Shown here: positions 1-10,764 of the stretch, in pieces | Layout of the letters: every line of letters starts with the position of its first letter | Numbering within the stretch: position 1 is the first letter of the stretch | Assembly (NCBI GenBank): GCA_944990035.1 | Contig: CALYLX010000150.1 | Location: 248,001-312,000, forward strand | Direction of reading: 5' to 3' | Length of the DNA stretch: 64,000 nt | Source: Clitopilus passeckerianus | Taxonomy: Eukaryota > Basidiomycota > Agaricomycetes > Agaricales > Entolomataceae | The notes under the pieces: model-generated | Database searches by the model: none | What the model saw: only the letters and a program-made list of their open reading frames with translations | Told to the model about the DNA's origin: nothing | Translations under genes and position numbers: made by a program

Positions 1-1498
1 GCTCCTTTGGCGACAACGCCGACATAGCCGAGATGCAAGGGGTATCGGTTCCCCGAAAGAATGCTGGCTCCTTGTTCAGGAGGGACGAGGTCCATCTTGG
101 TGATAACACCGATCGTCCTCAGTCCCAGAGGATCCACCTTCCGGCTGGCTCGCAAGGCAGGCGAGTTGGCCAAATCGACATCGGCGGCACAAACAGCGAG
201 GATGATGTTTGGCTCGCGGATGTACTTATCGCACAAAGCCGCAATCTTCTCCTTCAGTGTCTCGGGTTGGTCCAGGGAAGAAATCTGGACATATCCAGGC
301 AGGTCGATAAGAGTGAGGTCGGGAACGTTGGGGGAGTATATTCGGAGGTCAATGGGTTCATTGGAAACAGCTTGGTCCGCTGGTACTGCGAGGTTCAAGT
401 CGGTAAGAACCTTCTGAACGTCGGCGAAGTTGGTCATTTTGCCCAGACCTAGACCAGGAAATTCTCCATATTCCACGACTTGGCCAGTCTTTGCGGGTGT
501 ATGGATGAGTGTCAACTCAATCGGCCTTCTAGTAACCATGTTATTTCCCCTATAGCAGCTGTGGTCAGAATGCTTGTCATACATGTATGATTCGAGCCCG
601 ACTTACTTTGGGAGGAATTCATGGCCAACGATAGCCTCTAGAACAGAACTCTTCCCTGAACTCTGACTCCCAATGACAACGATACTCGGAAGTTTGAGCG
701 CATCGCTCTGGTCTATACTCAGCAACATGCTCCTGATTTCAATCAGTTTCCGTGTCAGGAGCATGAGCTCATTCTGTCTTGGATCCATGCCCTCGCTATC
801 TTTCGATGGCTTTGAGTCATTGGGTGAAGACATAGTTGCAGCAACAAGTGCAGCTATTGCAGCATCCTCCTCCGGCGACCGTTTATTCTTGTTCGACGAT
901 TCTCCCCCACTTTCATCATTTCCATTGCTCTTGCCCTTCTCTCCTTCTGAGCCAAACAGGTCCTTGAAGTATTCTCCCACCTTGGGAGCCTCAAAATTGA
1001 CTTCAGGAAGCTTGATTCCAGAAAGGCGTGACCGTATGGCGCCGACACCGTCTGTAGCAGTATCATATATGTCATGGGCTGTGTCCGTCGCGGTGTTTAT
1101 CCAGCCCGTGGTTTTCTGCTTGAGTTCTGGAACAATCAGGTCAGAAGTAGTCACATCATGTAAACAGGACACAGCAGACCTTCAATCTTAGAATTAGCAT
1201 ATGCAAACCCTCCAGCACCAACAGTTCCGGCCGCTATTGGTACTCGAAAGGCGCGTGCGACGAAACGAGGAATGGAGGAGTATGAGAACGCCCGGATATG
1301 CATATGCCTCAGCGCGGCAGGTGGCGGCATAGCATATCGTCTTCTCAGCGATCCTGAGGCGTAGAACGTCCCATGTTGACGATGGTAAGGTCGAGCAGCT
1401 TCAGTGATTCTTGCGCTCGGCTGTACCCCATAAGATACGGCTTTTCTTGGTCCTAGTGTTTTTGCGAGCTGTCGCCTGAGTGCCGGAAGCATGTTCAA
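1..1498 (-). CDS. MGM1: MGM1/OPA1-type mitochondrial dynamin GTPase, 5' part only
   Basis: This is the N-terminal part of the inner-membrane dynamin that fuses mitochondrial inner membranes; the gene runs off the left edge. Three exons are visible: 1498-1180, 1126-607 and 549 to the edge, with matching phases. Exon 1 encodes an Arg-rich, acid-poor mitochondrial presequence followed by a hydrophobic segment ([15 protein letters not shown]) that fits the membrane anchor. Exon 2 holds a charged linker and the P-loop GSQSSGKSS. Exon 3 holds DLPG (G3) and TKMD (G4), so the GTPase fold is intact as far as seen. The start is the first ATG before the presequence. It is head-to-head with the aldolase gene starting at 1760, 261 bases away. 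The Ser/Glu-rich linker between anchor and GTPase is where the rhomboid protease would be expected to cut in this family; I cannot place the site. Confidence 0.93.
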
Positions 1499-1759
1499 TG
1501 CCTTCTAGACGACGTCCCTGAAGTTCTCGGCAGGTAACCGTAAAATTACAAAAACTGAACGTTGAATGGCCTTTTACGAGGCAGATGCGTAAACTTGGCC
1601 GAGCCGACATGCATTCACTGCCGCTCACGTAAGCAAAGATCACATGACTCTGGAGATAATGGCGTCCGAAGATTAGATTAGATTCGCGCGAACTCTTCTT
1701 CCAGTGCAACAATGAGGAATCTCTCATCGGACCATCTGTAACTACTCAGCGTCGGGATT

Positions 1760-2802
1760 ATGACTATAAAAGCTCCTCCTCCAGGAATCTACGTTCCGGC
1801 TGTTCTGTTCTTTGACGAGAACGAAGATTTCGATGTATCTTCTATCCAGTCGCATGTACTAAGGCTGGCTAAAGGAGGAGTGACCGGCATTTTAGTACAA
1901 GGATCTAACGGAGAGGCCCAGCATCTGTGAGAAATCTATGGCTCGATGTTTTGAAGAATATGGTCTGAGATTGTGCCAACAGGTCGCACGATGAGCGCAA
2001 AGCAGCGATCCAGCTGACCCGAAAGACTCTGGATGACAATGGCTTTCAGAATGTCCTCGTCATAGCTGGCACAGGTGCACAGTCTACCCGTGAGACGAAG
2101 AAGCTTTGCGTGGATGCACGAGACGCTGGCGCATCTCACGTTCTTGTTCTGACCCCTTCAACATGGGTTCCAGCCATGACTGTTGAAAATATCATCCGAT
2201 TCCACCGAGAGGTACGATTTCCTTCATTGTGCTACATCCAGACCCGGCTGAGCAGATCATAGGTAGCAGATGCGTCTCCAATACCCATTATGATTTACAA
2301 CTTTCCCGTTGTCACAGCTGGGCAAGACCTGGACTCGGATACCCTGGCCATCCTTGCGGAACATCCCAACATTGTTGGCACCAAGCTATCCTGTGGAAAT
2401 ATAGGAAAATTACACCGCCTTACTAGCCGCTTCCCCCAATCCGACTTTGCCGTCTTCGCGGGAAGGACCGACCTTCTAACGCAGGGATTGATATCCGAGA
2501 GCTCAGGAGCCATTGCTGCCCTAGTTAATGTAGCACCAAAGGTTCACGCCCTCCTATGGAAATTATACTACGACGGCAACATCAAGGAAGCTATGCAACT
2601 CCAGGCCAAACTCGGACATGCTGATTGGGCCATTGGACGGATAGGAGGGATTGGTGGTGTGAAGGCCGTTGTTTCGGCGAACTTTGGATACGGCGGGAAC
2701 AATGTTCGAGGACCCTTAAAGGCCGTTGACCCCCAAGGCTTGAGTAACAGCAAACATTATGCTGCGCTGCAGGAGGTAATTAAGCTGGAGAAAAACCTAT
2801 AG
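1760..2802 (+). CDS. DHDPS/HOGA-fold class I aldolase
   Basis: Predicted 311-residue TIM-barrel aldolase of the dihydrodipicolinate synthase/N-acetylneuraminate lyase family. Exons 1760-1926, 1983-2211 and 2263-2802 join in phase. Visible family marks are GSNGEAQHLSHDERK (pyruvate-binding GSxGE region), the catalytic Tyr in MIYNFP and the Schiff-base Lys in GTKLSCGN. Length equals the family norm. In fungi this family acts on 2-oxo acids such as 4-hydroxy-2-oxoglutarate or L-threo-3-deoxy-hexulosonate (galacturonate breakdown); the sequence alone does not pick between them. A role in diaminopimelate lysine synthesis is unlikely because homocitrate synthase of the aminoadipate route is encoded at 56772-58428. 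It shares a short divergent promoter with MGM1. Confidence 0.87.
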
Positions 2803-3028
2803 ACCAGCGCGGAGTCTGCCTGATGGCCAGCAGGAAATCATTAAATACGATGCTGCTGTAGTACAAGCACGATGTTATGGATACACAATTATCGGAATGT
2901 AGTAAACGGAACAAAATTGATACAGTTTTCTTGGTGTTTGTCTGTTTATCCTCGATCAGTCCAAACGATACACACCGCGAGGACGAAGCTGGGATTCACC
3001 TAGTATTTGGGACGCCCAGTTAATGATG

Positions 3029-4500
3029 TCACTTGCCACATTCTCCCTCCTCGTCTTCCGAGATCCTGGAAATATCGGATATGGTGTTGAATTCGAAGAC
3101 AGTGGAGAGTACGGGTCCGTCGTCATCTTTATGTCGTTTGCCATGGAGCAGCTTCGGATGCCGCAGGTTTAACATGAGTCGTGAAATCATCGTGGATGAA
3201 ATCCTGCCGAAAAGTAATTCAGCTTCCCAGGCCAGGCCTAGCCAGAAGAATACAAGCGTACGAATTTGCAAAAGTCGTAAGGAATCCCTTCTCATATTCC
3301 GGAGAGAGCTACAATATGTCAACAAACATGCCGCCAAGTCCAGGTCCACACTCACACTGAATGTTAATATATTCGCTAGCCCAAGTGCACCCATAATCCT
3401 GCAGCATTTCAGTCAGTCTTCATTCTACCAATCCTCTGTCGGCCACGCCTACCCAAAGTAAATAGCTCCTGCACAGCTTGTCAGAACTCTGTCCCGAGAA
3501 AAGAACCTGGGATGAACAATTACCGTCTCGGAGTAGAATTTTCACTAGTGTCCTGTCTCCTACTCTGCTCCTCCGTCGTGATTCGTATACGGTAAGAATA
3601 AATATAATGATGTCGAATAGTAGCATGCCACCCCATGCAATTGAGAGTCCTGGGACGCTTGTGAGATGTGATGAGTGCTTTTGGGGAACAAAGGCTGCCT
3701 ACGAATAGAGCTGGAGAGATATTTGTTGAGACAACAACTGAGTGGAGTGGCAATTGTACTCACTCTGCGTGATTTATTGGCGGCACACAGCCAAAATGTG
3801 ATAGTACATTATCCCAGTCATGTCCTTTTGCGCCCGCCGCAACGGACCACTATTTCCCAAGTCAGTCAAAGCACAGACCCGAAGGGTAGAGGTCCTCACA
3901 AATCCTATCGCAATCAAACACAATCCGAGTGATCCCAACCCAGTCAGAACCCTCCAGTTGCGATCATAAAGAGCATATGTCCTCATGGTGAGTAGAACTG
4001 AGCACAAGTGCGGGAATCAGCGAGAAGACACGGGCCGTACACGGCGGACATTACTCACTACCGACGACCACTTGCACGATCACAGCAAAGTATTGGTGAT
4101 ATATCGAGAATGCCGGACATCTGGAATGCAGGTTGGCACTTTGAATGTTTGAGAAGAAACGTGCAACTTTACAGCTTTGAAACAATAGCATAAGTTGTTG
4201 TCCATGCAAACCGAGAGATGATGCTTACTCGTGACCCATATCGTTTCACGTCCCACTGGTACTGTATCATGACTGGTATGTGGCCCAATAGCGAGAAGTA
4301 GCGGTTAACGTAGAAAAAGCCCGAAGCCCATGTAAGAGACGATGCCCAGAATCGATCGACTTCGGCGGAGAATGTTAGGGTGAAATCATAGTATAAGACC
4401 ACTGGCGAATCCTTCCTCAGTTTCCTCTAGAACCACACAATTAGCCAGCGCGCTCACCGATTGAAGCCAGGTTTATATAGTGGGCATAAGTACTGGTCAT
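3029..4500 (-). CDS. DUF6533-type seven-helix membrane protein
   Basis: Several short minus-strand exons together give a basidiomycete polytopic membrane protein of unknown function. The first exon (4500-4458) starts MTSTYAHYINLASI and continues in phase at 4401 with VVLYYDFTLTFSAEVDRFW, the family's opening helix and LTF-E-V-W motif. Further pieces carry YHQYFAVIVQVVVG (about 4060-4110), the hallmark LLTMRTYALYDRNWR (about 3960-4000), FDIIIFILTVYESRR-RxG-LVKILLRDG (about 3540-3620) and the final helix with SSTMISRLMLNLRHP (about 3165-3205). The tail is acidic. I could not make all splice phases agree between 4270 and 3165, so exon ends are approximate and a broken or misread stretch is possible. 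Mushrooms carry many copies; no function is known to me. Confidence 0.68.
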
Positions 4501-4911
4501 CCAAGATAGACAGGGTCAGTCTACCAATTGTTGGTTGTAACGGAGAAAACACGGCACGTACATCTGATGCACGAATTCTAAAGCCCCAGAAGGCGGGTCT
4601 AGCATCTGAGAGGCAGAACCTCAATATGTCCCAGTCGCGCCGTGTTTGCTGACGTTCCAGAGTTACAACGTCCTCCGCGCCCAAAGCTGCATCCAGCAGA
4701 GGAAAAGAGACGTCGGGAAGGGGGACAGCAGCAGCAGTAAAGGAACAGCAGACGAGCGAATCTGGGGCTATACAAGAGGTAAAGGATCCATTCTGATGGT
4801 TCAAAGTGATGAGCCCCGGCTAACCCCCTCACATGAGTGATCAGGATGGGTATCGGAAGGAATTACCACGGACCGACCCATCGCTATAGATTTCTCAGTG
4901 GGACCCGGTGA

Positions 4912-5309
4912 TTATTTTCTCAGAATCCTTGAGTTACCGCGGCCCGGCGTATTTTTGGGTTTGCCTGCTGATGTATATCTGTATACCTTCACCAAATAAA
5001 GGTTGAAGCAACGCAGCGTTGAGTCTTCAAAAGTGTCTCTGAGGTCCCAAACGATGTGGTCCTTTAACGACAGGCACTGAAATCTCGTGAAAACCTCGCG
5101 CATAATCTGATTGATCGGGGTCAAGCATATGGTAAGTGGACGAAGTAAGCAAATACGATCAAGCTGCTCCATATCGTCAAGGAACGGCGTAAGATAGACT
5201 GTGCCAAAGAAATTAGATTGTCAGGGCAGAATACGTAATGCGGACGAGTATATTCATGAAACAACTTGGCTAACGCGGAAAGTCTAATGCCCAATCCTCC
5301 TCGGCACAA
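4912..5309 (-). other. Unassigned coding-like stretch
   Basis: Two overlapping minus-strand open stretches, 5309-5121 and 5172-4912, are free of stops and have a protein-like composition (for example DDMEQLDRICLLRPLTICL and LSLKDHIVWDLRDTF). I do not recognise either. They could be exons of one small gene, a decayed F-box-like copy, or chance. They lie between the 3' end of the RAD51D-like gene and the start of the DUF6533 gene. No clear start codon context or splice pair joins them convincingly. Confidence 0.2.
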
Positions 5310-5503
5310 TTCTCCTCAGAGGTAGACTAAAGCCTAAGATAGGAGACATTGAACTAATTAGAAAATGCAACATTCTTCCGGCCTTGATTCCTTTCCTTGT
5401 GAGGGCGCGTCGCGGGTGTCCATTCATGCTGAGGTGGTGTATGCAGTCATGTTCCATCCGAGTCGGTTTACAGACAGGATGAACGGGTTTCAGAGAGTGC
5501 GGA

Positions 5504-6777
5504 TCAAGAGTCTGGAGGTGATGCGAGTAGTTTCCCTCCAGAAATGACGATCGTGGTTTTAGTCTTTGACAGCTAAAAGACAAGCATATCAAATCTCACC
5601 ATCCCCGAGCATAGGCCAAGTAAAGGAGGAGACTTACGCTGTTCTTTGCTCTCAAAACCGTGGCCTTGTGTTGACTGTAGCTAATGGCACCATCTTCGGT
5701 GTACCCTTCGTCTGTCTTCTCCAACCACAGTGTAGCATCCGTCAAATACGCAAACGACGGACCCAGCGCAGGCTTGTGAATTTCGCGGGGCACCATGGGG
5801 TTTTCGGCTCTGATCACCGTCGGATTGTTCAGTACCTGAAAGGTCAGGTTCTGGATTAGCTTCCAAATACGCAATGAAAGGGGCTACCAGGAATGTTCTC
5901 ATGTAAGTCCGACAGTGATGCGTCAAGTGCCTCATGAAGTCTGTCATAATGGCGTGCCCTTGGGCCGATACCGCACTGAGATTTGGTCCAAGCAGGCTTG
6001 TGACCTGATTGATCACAACGCAGGAGGTGTTGGGCTTCCCTGGCCCTGAATACTGAGATGATCAGCTTAAACACTCTTCGAGGGTATGGTAGAATTCACC
6101 CCTTCCCCAATCGAGTCAAGGGCTTGGTACACAGCGTCAAGGTCCAGAGCAAATGTGACTCGAAGACGATCTAGAGCAGTAGAAGCTGCCTAATGAGAGT
6201 TATCAGTAACCTCCATTGAAACGAAATGTAGCCGATTGTACCTGAAGGGAGCCAATAGTGTCGAGTACCTCCATAGCTAAGTCGATTGAAAAGTCTCCAG
6301 TCGTATCGATCCACAATGCACTGGCGTTCAGATGCTCAGAGAGATGGCGAAGAACCAGCTGTAACGCTAAGGACTATGATGCTAGAGCTCAGAGGTATCC
6401 TGACTACGAGTCTCAATGCCGCATACTTCTTTACCAGATTGTTGATCTCCGGAAAACTCCAAAACACGACGGCCACCGAAACCACCAAGGAGCCCATCTA
6501 AATCCTTATGACCACTTAACATTGTAGGCGATTGGGCAACCCTTTGGCCTTCTTGAATCAAGAGGGCATCGGCTGGTATGCCGGCTGCTGAAGCGGATTC
6601 CTTTACACGCTCTACAATCTCCTCTAGCTCCAGAAGTGTGGCTGTTGCAGGTGGTAATCGACGGAATACCTGGATAACGGGTTGAAATAAGAGGTCCGAC
6701 TCAGTTCTTATCCCACATTTCTCGAGTGCGAGTGCCAAAGGACGTTCATCTCCAGTCAAAATAGTCGCAAGGCGCAT
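5504..6777 (-). CDS. RAD51D-like RecA-family recombination protein
   Basis: Six exons (6777-6427, 6373-6242, 6189-6100, 6045-5888, 5835-5638, 5572-5504) give about 332 residues, typical for RAD51D. The N-terminus (LALALEKCGIRTESDLLF) matches the small helical domain, followed by LSGHKDLDGLLGGFGG and VLEFSGDQQSGKES, the Walker A region. CVVINQVTSLLGPNL corresponds to Walker B, and KPALGPSFAYLTDATLWLEK is the family's PALG core before the C-terminal strand. RAD51 paralogs help load or stabilise RAD51 in homologous repair. Odd points: Walker A has Glu where Thr/Ser is expected, Walker B has Asn for Asp, and exon 3 to exon 4 only stay in frame if one base is missing near 6100. It is head-to-head with the small gene at 6928. 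Confidence 0.78.
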
Positions 6778-6927
6778 CGTTCATGGAAAAGCTGGTAAGA
6801 AAGCCCCGTTCAGAATCAAAAGCTGTGGTTGAGCCCGTTGTATGGCACAAGCTTTGGAACCAAACACAACGGAAACTATCGTGTTTGCCCAGCTCCCATC
6901 TGCAAACACCGTCGTCAATAACTGAAC

Positions 6928-7383
6928 ATGGTAAGTCCGCCGCTGTGCTGCTCGAGTCTCGATTGCTCATAATTTCGTAGGGAGGAGGAGCTAGATATCC
7001 ATATCCGAAGCACGTCTGGTCGCCAGCAGGTTGGGTCAAATCTTTGCTGCATTTGTTACTATGAATTTACCCCCGTTCAGGTGGTTGGTGGACTCGGCCT
7101 TCGAATTGGGCCTCGAACACTGCTATCGCATTCACCGGAATCCTTGTTCTTACCTATGCTACATGGTCCGTGAGTGCTGACAAGGAGGTGAGTACAGTTG
7201 TTCTACATATATGAAGCAATATCACTCATACATTTCATGTATTTCCAGCATCGCGCAGTCCCACCAACCCGTCCTATACCTTCAATGCTGGTGCGTAGTA
7301 CTTCATATATCCAATATGAGCGTGTATTGATCAACTTTGGCGTCTTTTAGTGGGCGAAACAATACAAGAACGAATCAAGCTAG
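6928..7383 (+). CDS. Small single-pass membrane protein, 77 residues
   Basis: Five tiny exons join in perfect phase: 6928-6930, 6981-7029, 7081-7187, 7249-7290 and 7351-7383. Exon 1 contributes only the ATG; an in-frame TAA lies two codons upstream, so the start is fixed. The protein opens with MGGGARYPYPKHVWSPAGGW, has one hydrophobic helix (TAIAFTGILVLTYATWSVSA), then a Pro/Arg-rich stretch and ends AKQYKNESS. The GGG-YPYPK-VWSPAGGWW pattern reads like a conserved fungal motif, and the small basic single-helix layout would fit a mitochondrial inner-membrane accessory subunit. That role is a guess; I cannot name the family. Upstream it shares 150 bases with the RAD51D-like gene. Confidence 0.7.
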
Positions 7384-7787
7384 ACTTACCTTTTGCATAA
7401 TTTCTCTTCGCCCTGTATCATTTCCTACATATCTGCAATCAACATGGTGCATACTTTCTCCCCCTTTGCGCCCTCAACAACTTGTTCATAGTGTTTACGG
7501 ATTTCCGAGCATTTGGGGATGAGCTATTGAGGATGTCTGCGTTATTGCTCAGCTGGGAGAAGGCTGATTGGTTATATTGCAGTGCCAAGATAACTAATAT
7601 GCACATTGCAAGTCTACCCTCCTGCTGTTTGTCAGAGTGTAGAAAAACGAATAAACTACCAATTACTTGCTCTTGACTTGCTTGTGAGTGAATTTCTGCA
7701 ATTGTGTACAAGTATTTGTCAGCACAGCTTGCCCACCAAGTACGACGTTCTCCAAGCCTTCATTTCACTTCATCTCCGTCGTCAGCT
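7384..7787 (+). other. Intergenic, promoter of SDE2
   Basis: No gene is supported here. The last 100 bases before the SDE2 start are pyrimidine-rich on the plus strand (CTTCATTTCACTTCATCTC), a usual pattern for fungal promoters and 5' leaders. Confidence 0.5.
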
Positions 7788-8717
7788 ATGTCTTCCTACA
7801 CCTCTCTTCTCGTTGAGACATTCTCTCCTTTCCCTTCTCTCACTTTGAGAGTACCGTCGACAACAGCTTTGTCTGAAATTCCAACTTTGTTGCAAGACCG
7901 ATATGCCGAACTTCCCGATCCTGCAAACTATGTGCTCTCGACTCACAGGGGCTTCATACCCTCATTATCGTCGCCTGTGTCTTCTTTGAACTCCGAAGAC
8001 GATGACTCAAGTCTTGTAACATTGCGGCTTACACCTCGTCTGGTGGGAGGAAAGGGTGGCTTTGGTTCACAGTTGAGGGCTGCTGGTGGTCGAATGAGCA
8101 GTCAGAAGACGAGTAACAATGACTCGTGTAGAGATTTGAATGGAAGGAGGTTGAGTACCATTAAAGAGGCTAAGAAGTACGTGCTCCTCGTTCTCCATTT
8201 ACTCCAACTTATTGAACATTTGTTTTATAGGCTGGCTGAGTACCTCGAATCAGAGCCCCAACGTCTTGCGGCGAAGGCAGAAGCTCAAAAAGCTAAGCTA
8301 GAAGCTCTTGAACGCAAGCTTGGAATTGAACCCCGGTCGAGTTCACGTTCCCCACCAAACGCTGAAGCATCCGGAAGCAAGAGTACTTCAAAGACACCTG
8401 CTGAACCTGCTGTTCATGCTGGCCAGAAGCATCGTTTCGACGATACCGAGTACTTAGAGCAGAGCAAAGAGTTGACGGAGAATGTTAAGAGTGCAGTCTC
8501 TTTAGGTATGTTCATGGCTTTAATGGCCGTATGAATCATTTCCTTACTGTCCTCTACAGCTCTTCTCAAGAAGAAAAAGAAAGCGAAGCTGTCACATCCC
8601 ACTGAACCCACAGCAAAAGCTGCATCAACCGAAGCGAAAGCTCCCGTTGAGGCAAAACCGGTTGAGAAGGTTGCAGAGGCACCAGCAGCTGCTCCTGTTG
8701 CTGAAGTTGGTGCATAA
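7788..8717 (+). CDS. SDE2: SDE2 family splicing/telomere-maintenance factor
   Basis: Predicted 273 residues from exons 7788-8176, 8231-8505 and 8560-8717, all in phase. The N-terminal ubiquitin-like fold ends at the invariant [20 protein letters not shown], where in this family a deubiquitinase-type protease cuts after GG to release the active protein starting with Lys. Next come [23 protein letters not shown], a basic coiled-coil ([20 protein letters not shown]) and a low-complexity Lys/Ala tail with a KKKKKAK nuclear signal. Known family members work in excision of selected introns and in genome stability. An upstream in-frame ATG at 7704 exists, but the conserved domain begins at 7788. The GG-K cleavage site is intact. 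Confidence 0.93.
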
Positions 8718-9050
8718 TATAGGCATCTCGTTATGGACATACGTGGCGCCTTCATCTGTACGTTGTCATTTTAGGAGTAGGGTTGTATGATTTTATTGTA
8801 ATATCAGTGAATTGGACCGCCTTTAGATCGCTTTAAGGGTACAAATTTAGCCTTTGTTGTGTTCTCTGGTGCACTGTTCAAAGAGTGTACATGAAGTATA
8901 CTACATCTGTAAGAAAAGAGTGCTATCTAAACGAAAGCCTGAAGAAAAGAATGGCCTGCTACCTGAGCTCTCTACTAATATAATACAAGGCATATGAACG
9001 ATTGAATACCTATTCTCCTATTCAAAACTGTACGTCTGCGTCTCCATGAA
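8718..9050. other. Convergent 3' intergenic
   Basis: This is the space between the 3' ends of SDE2 and the aspartic protease. It is AT-rich with no supported gene; it should hold both polyadenylation regions. Confidence 0.5.
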
Positions 9051-10764
9051 TCAAACAAGTTTCGCCAAACTGAGTGTGTTCTTCGTGACATCGGTCGAGA
9101 AGTATGCATTCTTCAAGAACACATCCCCAACGAGCCACTCCTGTGCGCCTCCGATATTTCCAGATGCGATACCAGATATACAATCACCGTTGGGATCGTT
9201 CGGGTCAAGAGGCTGAACAGCGATATCCCTTGAATCAATCGCGAATTCAGTGCCTCCGAAGCTCAACGCGATGCTAGCCTTTGTGTTGCACGGAACGGTG
9301 AATCCACCTTGTCCATCGCTCTGAGCACCGTCGATCAACTTGTGAACGGCAATGGCATCCTGAGCGGGAGCAATGATGAGGGTGGTGCCGGTGTCGAGGA
9401 TAGCAGTGCGGCCTTGAGACCAGTGTCCTGGCCGTCAACGGTGACGGCGTCCATGTCTGCCTCCCAGAACCCTTGCTTGTTGACATTGTCGAGGGTGACG
9501 AGAGATTGGGCGTCGAATTTCGCGGGGTCGAGGCCTCCGAAGGTGATCTCGCCATCGTTCTTGTTGTCTAGGGCACGGGAGATCTTGTAGGACGTTATGG
9601 CATCCTGGACGAGGCCGTTAGCGGCAAGAGCTTCGATCGGTGTGTTGGTCTTTTGCTCTGAGAGGGTCTACGAAGAAGTGATCCGTCAGTAGACGAAAGT
9701 GGTCATATCGTGTAGAAGACATACGGATTGTGCGAGTCCCATAAGACCGTCGAAGGGAGTGTCATTCGATGAGAATTCAACGCTCTCCTGAGAGGCGACA
9801 CCGAACGTATGCCCCTTTAGCTGGAGGCCCGCAACCGAAATATCATCTTGGACAATGCTTCCTTTGACATTACCAGTTCCATAAGTGATCTGGAACGGCG
9901 CCTTGGAATCCTGGAAGGAGCTAGAGCTCTGGGGACCGAGGAAGTTGTGGTTGCCACAGCCTCCACCGGCTTCGGATTGGCAGTTCTCTGCACCAACCCA
10001 GAGGTCGGCTGAGCCAGAGTCCATTAGGATAAGGAAGTTGCGTGGTGGGGTACCCATTTGGATTGTGGCAAGGTAACCGACATCTGGGCCCTCGATGTTC
10101 AGACCGAGAGAGTTATCACCGGTGGGGGCATTGGCAGCTTCGACGCCATCGGGAAGCCTAAAGGAGAGATATCAGTATCCATGTCGCTGTATGCGATAGA
10201 GCAAACTCACGCAGTGCTGTTGGCGGCACCAGTAGCATTACCACCCTTGCCCTTACCGGCGGCAGCACCTGCACCTGCACCAATGACAGCGCCAGCACCT
10301 GCACCCGCTGCAGCAGCCTTGTTCTTCCGGTTCTTTCTGCCGCCGCCGATTAGGGCGTTGGTACCGGCAAGGTTGGCTGCTTTGTCCTTATGATGAAGAC
10401 CAACACGGTTGTACCGTTTGATGAGGCCTTCGTCACCTTCGACGGCGAGAACTCGCTTGCGGAGATTGTACTCAAGCTCGTCTACAGAAGGCTCAGCACG
10501 ACCGGTCATGCGGGCATATCGACGTTGGCTGCGATTGATCATTTGTTGATGCGACTAATTAATAAAAATCAGCTTGACGGATAGATTGATATGAGAGGAA
10601 GAACCTACAATCTGAGGGTGAAGATCTGAGCGCTGCTCAACCCGAGTCAAAGGGAGGGTAATACGTCCATAGGTACGCTTGGTAGGGAGAGGGGCTGCCT
10701 GAACGGTGACGGAGATAGTGAAGAAACCAGCAAGGAGGGCGAGGAAAGAAACGTGAAGTTGCAT
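9051..10764 (-). CDS. Secreted pepsin-family (A1) aspartic protease, frame broken once
   Basis: Exons are 10764-10609, 10554-10211, 10157-9725 and 9667-9051, together about 516 residues. A signal peptide (LLAGFFTISVTVQA) is followed by a long propeptide that contains a Gly/Ala/Lys-rich low-complexity run (about 10218-10340). The mature part has both catalytic motifs: LMDSGSADLWVG in exon 3 and AILDTGTTLI in exon 4, plus the flap YGTG. Polyporopepsin-like enzymes of this kind digest extracellular protein. In exon 4 the frame before and after 9411-9413 differs: DGQDTGLK reads in one frame and GRTAILDTG in another, with exactly one base too few. The rest is intact, so I treat this as a likely consensus error in a GGCC run, though a recent inactivating mutation cannot be excluded. 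Confidence 0.9.

Noticed and set aside
1760..2802. Reading the DHDPS-fold gene as bacterial dapA gained by transfer
   Set aside because: It has two typical fungal introns and family marks of the fungal aldolase group, and lysine synthesis here uses homocitrate synthase.
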